From assembly GCA_928724745.1 (NCBI GenBank), contig CAKMXJ010000037.1:310001-374000 (forward strand): a stretch of DNA of 64,000 bases, in the 5' to 3' direction. Positions 50,169 through 59,500 of this stretch are shown here, piece after piece. Position 1 is the first letter of the stretch; every line of letters begins with the position of its first letter. Below the pieces are notes generated by a model. The model was given only the letters and a program-made list of their open reading frames with translations. It was not told the DNA's origin and made no database searches. The translations under genes were made by a program, and so were the position numbers. This DNA comes from Anthracocystis setariae (taxonomy: Eukaryota; Basidiomycota; Ustilaginomycetes; Ustilaginales; Ustilaginaceae).

Positions 50169-52361
50169 TTAAGCTATGTACCAAATTTTGGGCGGGCGTT
50201 CATCTGCCGACCAAGCAAGTGTTGATATTGGGTAGTCGTCCCAACCTGTCGCAGCAGCGCTAGTGGTGTGAGTGTTGAGGAGGGGCCCTTTTGCGTGTGC
50301 TACGAAATCACCGTTTTGTGTAGCCTCGGTGAGGGCGATAAACCACATGAGTTGAGGCGACGACGTTGATGGGTTGAGTGCGAGTTGTTGCCATAGAAGG
50401 CCTCGAGGGTGAGGGTGGTGGTGGTGGGGGCTGAATTCGACGAGTGGAGCGGAGAAGAGCATGTCCGGACTCAAAGCGGCGTAGATGTGCGGGAGTGCAG
50501 AGTTGTGGATCACATCCCAAGTGACGGTCAAAGAGGAGGACGAGTCGAGCTGAGTGGGGAACGAGGCGATGAGCGAAGATGTGAGCGAGAATCTTTCTAA
50601 GTCCTCCTCCTCCTCCTCCTCCTCCTCCTCCTCCTCCTCCTCCTCCTCCTCCTCCTCCTCCTCCTCCTCCTCCTCCTCCTCCTCCTGCTCGACTTTGATC
50701 CGTTTTCTACGCCCCACCTCACCATCACCACGATAGCTGACATCGCTCTCACCTGCCTCAGCCCCTTCCAGCTTGGCCAGCTCCGCATCGTAGTACGCAT
50801 TGCAATCGATGTGACGCACCGACATACCGTCCGGAATTTCTCCGCCTGCTAATACGGCACCGGATGTTGGTGTGTCTTGCGCTTCTTCACTGCGCTTCCT
50901 CTTCGTACCCTGCTTAACCCCGTTTGCTGAGCTGCCTTCGTCTGCGGCTGCAGCGGCAGCTAAGTCCTGCTCAATTTCCTCTGCCGAACCGGAATGCCGC
51001 TCAACGTTATCGCCCACCGCGTCCCTCTCAGCTGCGCGTTCCGTGGCCTGTTCGAAATCGCGTTGATTCTCTGCCTGGCGCAGCAGTTCGAGTTTCTTGC
51101 GCCTCATTTGGTTGCGTCGCTTGGTTCGGTTAGTGCCTTGGCCGGGCGGCACTGGCGACGATCCATCGGTAGCGTCAAGCGTACTAGGTGCAGGCAGATG
51201 CCGATCCGACTGGGTTGGGTGTTCGGAAGGCGCCGAATCGGAGGATCCAGAGCTGCTGCTGCTGCTCGAGTCTGAGTCTGAGTCCGAGTCCGAATCTGAG
51301 CCTGAGCTTGAGTCTGAATTTGAGCTCGAGTCCGAATCCGAATCGGATCCATCCGAAGAGTCATCGCTGCTGGAAGACAAAGATGACAACGAAGAGGACG
51401 ACTTTGGGCGCCCAAAACCTGGTCGCTTCGCACTGGTGATTTGTTCCACTGCATGCGCGAGCGAGACGATCCTATCTGGTGCTGTGGCCTTGCGCTTTAC
51501 CAAATCGGACGACGCTTGCCTTTCGTTTTGTCTTGCCTCAAACGCTGCCATGGCCGCGACGGCACCTCCGCTGCTGCCAATGCTAGTGGTGAGCAGTGGC
51601 ATCATCGGGAATGCCGGTGGGGCCGCAGATTTGGACGGTGGTGCTTGCTGTGACGTCGACTTGATCAGGCTTGCAGCTCGGGTGATGTTTGGCATGCGCG
51701 GTAGATTATCAGATGCGATCTGTCGTGACGGAATGCCTTCGGCTTCATCATCGGCAAGATTGTGGATACCCGCTCGTAGCAATGCAGCCACTCGGGCGGC
51801 TTCGAGGATGGCATCACGCTCTTCCGCATCGCGAGCCTCTAGAGCGAGAGAGGTATCCGAGGCTTGGTCCTCGCTGTCGGAAATGTCTTGGCCCTCTTCA
51901 TCTTCCTGGTCAGTATCCCCGTCCTCCTCCATTTTCTCGCTCCCATCCGTGTCATCATCTTGGGAAAAGGCCGCATCAGTCACTTCTGATTCTACCACCA
52001 CCGCGACTGTGTCTGAATCCCTCAGAATCTCTGGATCATCAAACGGCACCTCGAAGTCATCCATCTTGAATCCGAGCTGCTCCTTGGCGAGACCTTTGAC
52101 CATCTCCTTATCTGGCCCCGTCTTAGCCTTGCTCAGCAGATGAGCGTGGACGAAGTTCTGCAGCTTGGCGAAGCACTGCGGGTCGGCATAATCGAACGGA
52201 GCGAGGAAGTGTAGCTCTGGCAGTGGATGCCTGCTCACGACTCGAAGACGAATCTTGCGGCTAGGACGATAATGTGAGCTTTCGGTGAATGTGACTGATT
52301 CGGGCGCCATACTGGATCTTGCTGTGACCGGAGTGATTCCTCGGAAGCTGGAATCGGACAT
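50169..52361 (-). CDS. coilin-like protein with acidic runs
   Basis: A single-exon frame of 730 residues from an ATG. Residues ~35-125 resemble the ubiquitin-like N-domain of coilin: a basic strand KIRLRVVSRHPLP, a helix FAKLQNFVHAHL, GFKMDDFEVPFDDPEILRDSDTVAVVVE. That end is the coilin pattern of 'resists, depth, strength' strands. A middle block TKRRNQMRRKKLELL is like the Arg/Lys motif after coilin's acidic region. Ser/Asp repeats (~330-375) and a ~28-residue Glu run (near 580-610) flank it. The C-terminal ~130 residues (SLTVTWDVIHNSALPHIYAAL, LMWFIALTEA) are ordered and could be a Tudor-like domain. Coilin organises Cajal bodies. The assignment is by motif order only. Confidence 0.5.
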   Translation of the reverse strand: MSDSSFRGITPVTARSSMAPESVTFTESSHYRPSRKIRLRVVSRHPLPELHFLAPFDYADPQCFAKLQNFVHAHLLSKAKTGPDKEMVKGLAKEQLGFKMDDFEVPFDDPEILRDSDTVAVVVESEVTDAAFSQDDDTDGSEKMEEDGDTDQEDEEGQDISDSEDQASDTSLALEARDAEERDAILEAARVAALLRAGIHNLADDEAEGIPSRQIASDNLPRMPNITRAASLIKSTSQQAPPSKSAAPPAFPMMPLLTTSIGSSGGAVAAMAAFEARQNERQASSDLVKRKATAPDRIVSLAHAVEQITSAKRPGFGRPKSSSSLSSLSSSSDDSSDGSDSDSDSSSNSDSSSGSDSDSDSDSDSSSSSSSGSSDSAPSEHPTQSDRHLPAPSTLDATDGSSPVPPGQGTNRTKRRNQMRRKKLELLRQAENQRDFEQATERAAERDAVGDNVERHSGSAEEIEQDLAAAAAADEGSSANGVKQGTKRKRSEEAQDTPTSGAVLAGGEIPDGMSVRHIDCNAYYDAELAKLEGAEAGESDVSYRGDGEVGRRKRIKVEQEEEEEEEEEEEEEEEEEEEEEEEEEEEDLERFSLTSSLIASFPTQLDSSSSLTVTWDVIHNSALPHIYAALSPDMLFSAPLVEFSPHHHHPHPRGLLWQQLALNPSTSSPQLMWFIALTEATQNGDFVAHAKGPLLNTHTTSAAATGWDDYPISTLAWSADERPPKIWYIA
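50602..50685. repeat. CTC/GAG trinucleotide run encoding poly-Glu
   Basis: An uninterrupted run of 28 TCC/CTC triplets lies inside the coilin-like gene. On its coding strand it reads GAG/Glu. Such a run is likely to differ in length between strains. Confidence 0.95.
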
Positions 52362-53028
52362 GGTAATGAGAGCTGAACTGAAGGTGAAATGGTTCGGGTG
52401 GTTATTTGTAGCTCGCTGCTGAGCTAGCTTTCCGCTCGAGCCCTGGCTGAAGCGCAGAATCAGGCTCGGTCAAAGTGTGAGTCGAGTCGAGCGTGGTTTG
52501 ACATGTGTCGGAGATGGGAGAGTGGCGAGTGAGTGGCTTGATGATCGAGAAAAGAAAGGTTAAAACCGGCGCTTGGTTAAAGCTTTGCGCTGCGCTCGGC
52601 TTCGTTTCATCAACTCAAAAAATTGGACCCTGAAAAAAAAAACGCATGCTTTTGAGCCTCCTCCACCTTTGCTTTTCTCGCCAAAGCCGCCGCCGCCGCC
52701 GCCGCTTCTCGATGAACGCGGAAGCCGGAAGGAACTCAGTTGGGCCCAGAAAAATGCAACTCATCAGGTCGGAGTTCAGCCCGAGACCGCGGATTGTGGT
52801 TTGTGCTTACCTCAAATTCACGTTGGCTCGATTGGCTCGTCAAGCTTGGACCATGTTACGCCCATCACACGCTTCTTCTTCGTTTGCAGCTATCACATCG
52901 ATCCTCCCTTGCGACTTTCGCACCGCTTTCTCAAGCCGGATCAACTCGAGGCTCGACACGCAAAGCGTGCACCTCCCCACAGCCAAAAAGGACTACAAAG
53001 CACACAATCGGCGGATCCGCACATAGAT
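52362..53028. other. divergent promoter region, coilin-like / FAD1
   Basis: About 670 nt between starts. A frame in phase with FAD1 is open from 52573 but has no ATG and contains a Pro run from CCG repeats (about 52687-52705). I treat it as leader DNA. An A run lies at about 52634-52643. Confidence 0.5.
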
Positions 53029-54027
53029 ATGGCGAGTAACGGCACAAATAGCTCCACCTCGAGCACATGTTCGCCTTCGCAACCATCATCGCAATGGATC
53101 GCATCGATAGACGCCGTCTACTCGCTCTTTGAAGATCCCAGCGCCGCGCAAGCATATCCTGACCTCGCGGAAAAGGTCAAGAACGCAGTCAAGCTGTGCG
53201 AACAAGTCATTCAGGAGGTCGGACAACAGCATTGCGCACTCAGCTTCAACGGTGGCAAGGACTGCACTGTCCTAGTCCACATCCTTTCTGCTGTGCTTAG
53301 ACGATTGATTGGGAATGGACGAGTAAAAGCACTGCCGCGAATCGCTTCGATGTACATCACCTGTCCATCGCCTTTCCCGACCGTGGAAAAGTTCATCGAG
53401 TATTCCGTGTCGCCTGTCCATGGGTATAATCTCGATCTGGTCTCGGTAGAGGGGGGGATGAAGCAAGGTCTTCGCACATACCTGGACGGTGGGGGACGAA
53501 AGCAAGTCGGCATCAAGGCCAAAGCCGCCAACGATGCCGACGAGGGTGCGGTGAAGCCTCGCGAGATCCAAGCCATCTTCATCGGCACACGGCGAGATGA
53601 TCCACACGGCCCGCAACTCTCCGCACGCTCCTGGACCGATCGGGACTGGCCTCGAGTCGAACGAATCCACCCGATCCTGAATTGGACGTACCAGGACGTA
53701 TGGCAGTTCTTGAGGTGTCCGCATCTGGAGAGCAGCGATGAAGTGTTTGGCATGTCGAGGAGCGAGTTGGCGCAAAGGTACGGTACCGCAGGCGGTGGCA
53801 GCCAAGGAGTGCCTTACTGCCTGTTGTACGATCAGGGTTACACGTCTTTAGGATCGACGTACAACACTCTGCCCAATCCTGAGCTGAGGATCGATCACGA
53901 GCACGGCGCAGTGGTGGTCGGAGATGGCACAGCCAAGGGAAGATGGAAACCAGCGTACATGTTGGAAGATGGCAAGTCGGAAAGAGCGGGGAGAGTCGAG
54001 AACTCTGCAGCGCCACCTCGTACATGA
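53029..54027 (+). CDS. FAD1: FAD synthetase (FMN adenylyltransferase)
   Basis: I start at the ATG at 53029 (MASNGTNSSTSS), giving 332 residues; the frame stays open upstream without an ATG. The PAPS-reductase-like fold shows the ATP loop SFNGGKDCTVLVHIL (72-86), YITCPSPFPTVEKFI, AIFIGTRRDDPHG, PILNWTYQDVWQFLR and PYCLLYDQGYTSLG. These are the blocks of eukaryotic FAD synthetase. It transfers AMP from ATP to FMN to make FAD, in cytosol and possibly mitochondria. Yeast Fad1 is ~306 residues, so length fits. A short insertion (GGRKQVGIKAKAANDADEGA) lies before the GTRRDDP block. The stop is 130 nt from the convergent PRP3 stop. Confidence 0.95.
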   Translation: MASNGTNSSTSSTCSPSQPSSQWIASIDAVYSLFEDPSAAQAYPDLAEKVKNAVKLCEQVIQEVGQQHCALSFNGGKDCTVLVHILSAVLRRLIGNGRVKALPRIASMYITCPSPFPTVEKFIEYSVSPVHGYNLDLVSVEGGMKQGLRTYLDGGGRKQVGIKAKAANDADEGAVKPREIQAIFIGTRRDDPHGPQLSARSWTDRDWPRVERIHPILNWTYQDVWQFLRCPHLESSDEVFGMSRSELAQRYGTAGGGSQGVPYCLLYDQGYTSLGSTYNTLPNPELRIDHEHGAVVVGDGTAKGRWKPAYMLEDGKSERAGRVENSAAPPRT

Positions 54028-54156
54028 TGATAGACTGCAGCTCTGAAGAGCTTAATCTGAATTTTCACACAAAACGCTCGATATGAACCATTTTCGGTTT
54101 CACGATGGATCTTGTCGTCTCTCTGTGCCAATGATTCGGAGTGTTTAAGATACGAA

Positions 54157-56127
54157 TCAAATCACATCGGCCTGACTGGAAGTGACTCTCTTGGCCACAT
54201 CCCAGTAACCCTGCATCTTGTCGCCGAGCACTTCCCTGGCCCTTGAATCTGTCTCTGCACCGACAGCCCTGAACCCTCTTCCCTCCCAGTTTCTCTCCCT
54301 GATGGGACCCTCGAAGATCAACTCGCATTCGTTCTCTGCCCAATTGACATCCTCCTGACTCGTAGTCAACGACCTAAATCCTCCGACGGGGACATTGTTC
54401 GCGTTCCCGCTCAGCGCATCCTTCCCCACCGCTTCCTCGTCCTCCTCATCATCCTCCTTCGGCTGACCCGGATCCTTCCAATCGATCCTCACCGTCATCA
54501 ACCTCTTATACGCCTTGGTCGCCTTAGCACTGCCCTCCACCACCACCAACGCCATACTCGGGTGGAACACACACACACCCGTCAACGCATGATCCTGCGC
54601 ATTCTTCCTCACCTTAAACTTGTGCCGCGGCGAAACCAAATGCTTCACGCGATACACCTGACAAAACAACCCCTTCTTCTCATCATACTCCTTCTTCCTC
54701 TCCTTCTTCTCGCGCCTCTGCTCATCCGTCAGCTTCCGCTCCGCATTCTGCCTCTCATGCTGCTCCTTGCGCGCGGCGATCTCGCGTCGAACACGCGCCT
54801 CGATCTTGGTCGGATCCGAAACCGCCTCGGAAGTCAACACGCGCATCAGATTCGACAGCTTCACCTTGGGCGGTTCCGGCGGCAAAAGTCCCATCTTGAT
54901 CCGATCACGCTTGTCTTGCAACTCAGCCGCTCGTCGCTGACGACGCAGTTTGCGCTGCTCCTGTTTAGTAAGCATGAGCCCACGCGGCTGGACCTCGAAC
55001 TTGTCCGACGGTGCCGGGATCGGGATGGGATGTTGAATGTAGTGATCGACGGGCGAGTCTTTTCCATACAGTTTCACCGGGAAATCCGCATCCGCTTTCG
55101 CTCGCTCCATCATCGTCGAGACTGTAAGATCGTCGGGCACATCGTCATATGAACCGGAGCGCAGAAGGTTGACATCCCACCATTCGACCTCAGGTGGAGG
55201 TTGCCGCGCTAGCCTCTTCTCATCTCCACCGAGCTCGTCTTGTATCCCTGCCTTTCGAGCCGACTCCTCTATGCGCCGTTTGATCTCTTCCATCTGCTGC
55301 TCCCGCCGCAACTCCTCGGCTTCCAGGATATGCCGGCCCGGTCGATGGAATTGGAACCCCTTATGCATGGAGCGTTGCTTCGGACCGTCAGAAGACTTGG
55401 CTGCTTCTTCAGCTGCTGTTCGACTGGCTTGTAGGTACGGATTCGCTTCGGGAGGCACGTTTGCTGATCGCCCTTTGATGAATGGGGAGGATTTGGTCGT
55501 GATCGTGGAAGAGGCGTTGGAGGGCAGGTTGGGCTTGTACGGGAGTTCGTTGGAGAGAAGGAGCGGGTGGATGCCCGTTGGTGCCTTCGAAGATGACCCC
55601 TGTGCTGAATACGCTGAGCTGCTGGGAGCGGGAGCGGGAGCGGCAGTTGAAGTGGATGGCGTTGGCGCGACTTTGTTCTTGTTCTGCAGAGCAGCCATTT
55701 GAGCCTGTACTTTGGCTCGGGCTGCTTCGAGCTGTGCCTGAATGTTACTTGCCCCTGCTGCAGGCGGTCTCGCAGCTGTACTTCCCGGTGCTGAGGTCGG
55801 TGGCGGTCTTGCGTTTGCCATGGGTGCAAACCTTGACGACGCTGAACTCGCGGGAGCAGCTGCCGGACGTACTGGATTTATTTGACCCTTGTTCTGCATG
55901 GCGCTCATCAACGCCTGAGCCCTGGCCTTTGCAGCCGCCACTTGCGCCTGAATGCTGTTCTGTGCCGGTGCTGGTGCTCCATTCTGTGGAGCGACGCCAG
56001 AGCGCTGCAGAGTTGAGCGCGAGTCCGGACGAGGCTTTTTGGGTGGTGTGCCGTTGGGTGGTCGGGAGGGACCCGAGTCGTCATCGTCGTTGCCAAACAC
56101 GTTTTGAATCGGACGCTTGGGCGGCAT
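54157..56127 (-). CDS. PRP3: U4/U6 snRNP splicing factor PRP3
   Basis: A single-exon frame of 656 residues from an ATG. The N-terminal ~190 residues are Ala/Pro/Gln-rich with three repeats of the form QxQLEAARAKVQAQMAALQNK. A proline- and charge-rich stretch leads to the PRP3 domain (~300-500), with WWDVNLLRSGSYDD, YIQHPIPIPAP, LTKQEQRKLRRQRRAAELQDKRDRIKMGLLPPEPPKVKLSNLMRVL. A DUF1115-type C-domain follows (HALTGVCVFHPSMALVVVEGS, CELIFEGPIRERNWEGRGFRAV). Prp3 binds the U4/U6 duplex and is needed for tri-snRNP assembly. The block order and length fit. It shares its strand with POM152, 376 nt away. Confidence 0.95.
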   Translation of the reverse strand: MPPKRPIQNVFGNDDDDSGPSRPPNGTPPKKPRPDSRSTLQRSGVAPQNGAPAPAQNSIQAQVAAAKARAQALMSAMQNKGQINPVRPAAAPASSASSRFAPMANARPPPTSAPGSTAARPPAAGASNIQAQLEAARAKVQAQMAALQNKNKVAPTPSTSTAAPAPAPSSSAYSAQGSSSKAPTGIHPLLLSNELPYKPNLPSNASSTITTKSSPFIKGRSANVPPEANPYLQASRTAAEEAAKSSDGPKQRSMHKGFQFHRPGRHILEAEELRREQQMEEIKRRIEESARKAGIQDELGGDEKRLARQPPPEVEWWDVNLLRSGSYDDVPDDLTVSTMMERAKADADFPVKLYGKDSPVDHYIQHPIPIPAPSDKFEVQPRGLMLTKQEQRKLRRQRRAAELQDKRDRIKMGLLPPEPPKVKLSNLMRVLTSEAVSDPTKIEARVRREIAARKEQHERQNAERKLTDEQRREKKERKKEYDEKKGLFCQVYRVKHLVSPRHKFKVRKNAQDHALTGVCVFHPSMALVVVEGSAKATKAYKRLMTVRIDWKDPGQPKEDDEEDEEAVGKDALSGNANNVPVGGFRSLTTSQEDVNWAENECELIFEGPIRERNWEGRGFRAVGAETDSRAREVLGDKMQGYWDVAKRVTSSQADVI

Positions 56128-56503
56128 GATGGACCGATAAGCCGCTCAGCTACGAAGGCTGAGGGTAAAGGTTGATAAAGTTGTGAATGGACGAAGGATG
56201 TAATGAGGAAGAAGTGGTTGCTTGTTCAAAGAGTTAAAGGTGAGTGACATTTAATAGATTTGCGGAATTCGGACTTCGCCCAGATTCTCCACAACATGGA
56301 CACACAAGATGCTGAGATGCCAAAATGCAGGCAGATGCTAACCTTCGAGCTTCCGAGCTTTCAAGATGGATCATCACTCTGGATGCTTAGGACTCTGAAT
56401 CGCTCGGACACCAATGTTCCAATTCTGGTTGAAGTATATCTTGATAGAATCAGTGTAAGTTACAAATGTAAGCGGACCTCTCGAAATCGCCTTTTGACCA
56501 GCT
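56128..56503. other. spacer between the PRP3 start and the POM152 stop
   Basis: 376 nt, probably the PRP3 promoter with the POM152 3' end. No gene is seen. Confidence 0.45.
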
Positions 56504-59500
56504 TTATGCGCCCTCGTTGTGAGCCTGATTCATGATCGCCAATCGACTCTTTCCCAGCGGTGTAGCAGCACCGCTGTGGTAGTCTAGACTGACCTGGCAC
56601 CACCTATCTTGCAGCCATGTGACACTCCATGTGCCCTCCACGCTCGCCCAGATGCTGTACTTCTCCTCCAGAATACCGCTCACCGTATTTGTCTCCAGTA
56701 CCTTTGGCTTAGCGTGTGTATCCACAGGTTCTGTCCTCTGATAGGTAAACGCGAACGGCGCGACGCCCTGGAAGTTAAAGATGATCTCGGCCTGATTACC
56801 TTCTCGAAGGTCTTCGACGAAATGGTTACCCTCCGAGATGCGTACTGTCGGCAGAGCATGGATGGTCTTGACCATGTCCTGTGTGAAGCGAGTGTCGATG
56901 TCACGACGACACTGGTTCTGCTGATGAGCCACGCTCTTGATAGTGAGAACTCCTGGCTTCTCGGCAACTCTCGAGAACTCCGCCGTTGTCACAGCCGCTT
57001 GCGCCAACTTGCCATTGAAGTCGTACGAAACGGTCCAAGGCGGACTACCCTGCAAAACAAACTCGACCGACTCTCCCACGCAGTAATCCTCGCGCGTCGA
57101 AACCGACTCGATGTCAGCCGTCTCGGCAACTTCAATCACCATCGCCTTATCATCCTGAACCCTACCCCTGCTCTCCTGCACTGGCGCAGACTGACAGTTG
57201 TTGGCGTCGGTCACCTGAACCACTCGGATCGACCAGAGTCCCTTGCTGGTGAATACAAACTCATCCTTGCTCAGATCAAGCTTGTACTCATGCGTCTCGA
57301 TGCCGCCGCGAATGAATCGGTACGCTCCGGCGCTCGATGAGGCCGAAGCCGAGTTGACTTCAAACGTCACCGTGAACGGCGCCTGACCCTGGAGCTTGAG
57401 CAGCGGCAAGTTGCTGAGCCGGTCAAGACCATCACCGACGCACAGCGAAGGCTTGTTGTGCTTCAACGCACTGTTGGCAAACGACGCTCCAGGAAGGGGC
57501 AGAATCATCTGCTCGAGACGTCGTGGCGAATCTGCCGAGAAGTCTTGCAGCCGCGATGGCGGATAGACTGCATCTCCGACTGAGTTGAGGATGTACGTGT
57601 GCCAGCCAGGCAGAGCTGTGGCGAGTTCGAGGTTGGTAGTGCCCAGAGCCGACGTGAAGGCTGTCTTTCGTCGCCTTCCGTGTGCAGCTAGATCATGCGC
57701 GGCGGAAGCAAGCGCAGCCGAAGCCTCAGGCTCGTTGCTGGCACTCCACGATGGCGCGATGTGCTCGTACTCGACATCGATAGGGAACTGGCCAGACATG
57801 ACGATGCTCACCGAATCCGGTTGACCGCGGCAGACAGGAGCGCGGACAAGACTACCGTTGCGAGCAGAAACGCCAGCGTCGGACGCAAACTGAACGTGCG
57901 GCTGAGGTCGGACGCTGATGCGGTAATCCTCTTGACCTTCCAGCACCAGGCCGGGGCAGTAGTTATCTCGGATGCGCTTGATCCTATACAGACCAGGGTG
58001 CTCGGCGAGCAACTCGCCGTCGACGTTGTAGAGTGAAGCTACCAGATCGACCTCATCAGCTGACTCGTTGGCCTTGTATGAGTAATCGACGTGCCATGGG
58101 CCCTGCCCACTGAGGCGGACGGGTAGACGAGCTGCCTTGCCTGCAAGCGCCTCGAGGTGACGTTCCCTGTCCGACTTGATGGGTAAGAAGCCAACACTTG
58201 GCTGAACGCGTCGGACCTCGATATTGAGATCACGAGTAGCGAGCGACTTTTCGCATCCCCTCGCATCGCGGATCTTGACCAAGCTAACTGTAACGAGACC
58301 GCCTGATGCGGCGACAGACTTGGGAATGTCGATCTTGAGCTTGTGAGGCGACTCGGTAATGCCCTCCACCACCTTGGTCTCGACACGGTCACCTGCACGG
58401 ACAGCGTAGGTAAGGTCCCAAGGTCCGTTGCCGCTGAATCGCACGTCGGCCTCGGCCTGTTTGCCGCTACAACTCTGCATGACCGCACGATCGTCGTGCT
58501 GTCGGATGGGTGCAGTGAACTCGGCGCTGGACAGCGGATGGAATACCTGGGTGAAGGAAGGACCGTCCAGAGGAATGCCGCGGTAGTTGCTGTCGTGCAG
58601 CTTGACGAATTTGTACGTGACAGCGCCGTCAACATCTGGTCGGAAATCGAGCTCGTCACGAGTCTGGTCAAAGATTGTCCTGACTTTGCGTTCGGGATGA
58701 CGACCTTCCTTGGTGACTTCATACTCGAGCTGGAAAGGTGGCATACCGGTAAGGACCGACATGGCTCGAACACCGACCGGACCGGCACAACGATCCTCAA
58801 TGCTGCTAAAGTTGATCTGGGCTGTGGGAGGCGGCACGTCCACGACCTCGCAAGTCCAAGGCGAGCCGACTTCGCCGGTGCAGTATGGCCCTGCAACATC
58901 ATCGATGCGGTACAAGCCTGGCTTGTCTACCGTGAAAGGTACGCGAGTGCCATGTGCTGGCAAGGAGAGCTTAAGAGCGGATGCAGATGCAGGGTCGCGG
59001 GCCCAAAGACCCTTGGAAGCAGCGCTGTTGTCGGGTTGGAAAGAAATGCTGACTTCCCAATCACCGCTCTGTTCAGCATCGAGAGTAGTTTGCAGATTAA
59101 GGTCGATGCCTTGGGAGCTTCTCAAGAGTGGAAGAGGGTGGCCCGGTCGACATTGCCTCGGATCGAAGGCTGCAGTGCGGCGAGAGTGGACGACTACAGA
59201 TTGCTGGTGCATCGACGAGGAGTCGCTGTCGCCCTTGATCTTCTTTCGCGCCTTTTGAGCAAAGGAGAGGCCAGAATGAAGATCAGCATGCACCGATACA
59301 CGGTTGCCGCAAGCGTCGGTGACACTTTCCAGAGCATAAGTGTAGTTGCCTGGTTGCTCGAGGTCGATGCTGCTGAGAGGCATGTCGACCTGGACAGACT
59401 TTGCCCACGAGAAGTCTTCGGATCCAGCGGGGTTACGTCGCGAAGCAGAGCGAGTACGCTCACGCGCGAGAGCCAGTCGTTCAGAGGGCGAAAGAAGCGC

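Noticed and set aside
50554..50736. Poly-Ser frame on the + strand
   Set aside because: It is only the reverse reading of the CTC/GAG run inside the coilin-like gene.
52573..53028. 152-residue in-phase extension ahead of FAD1
   Set aside because: No ATG, a proline run from CCG repeats, and no resemblance to FAD synthetases. An upstream exon remains possible but unsupported.
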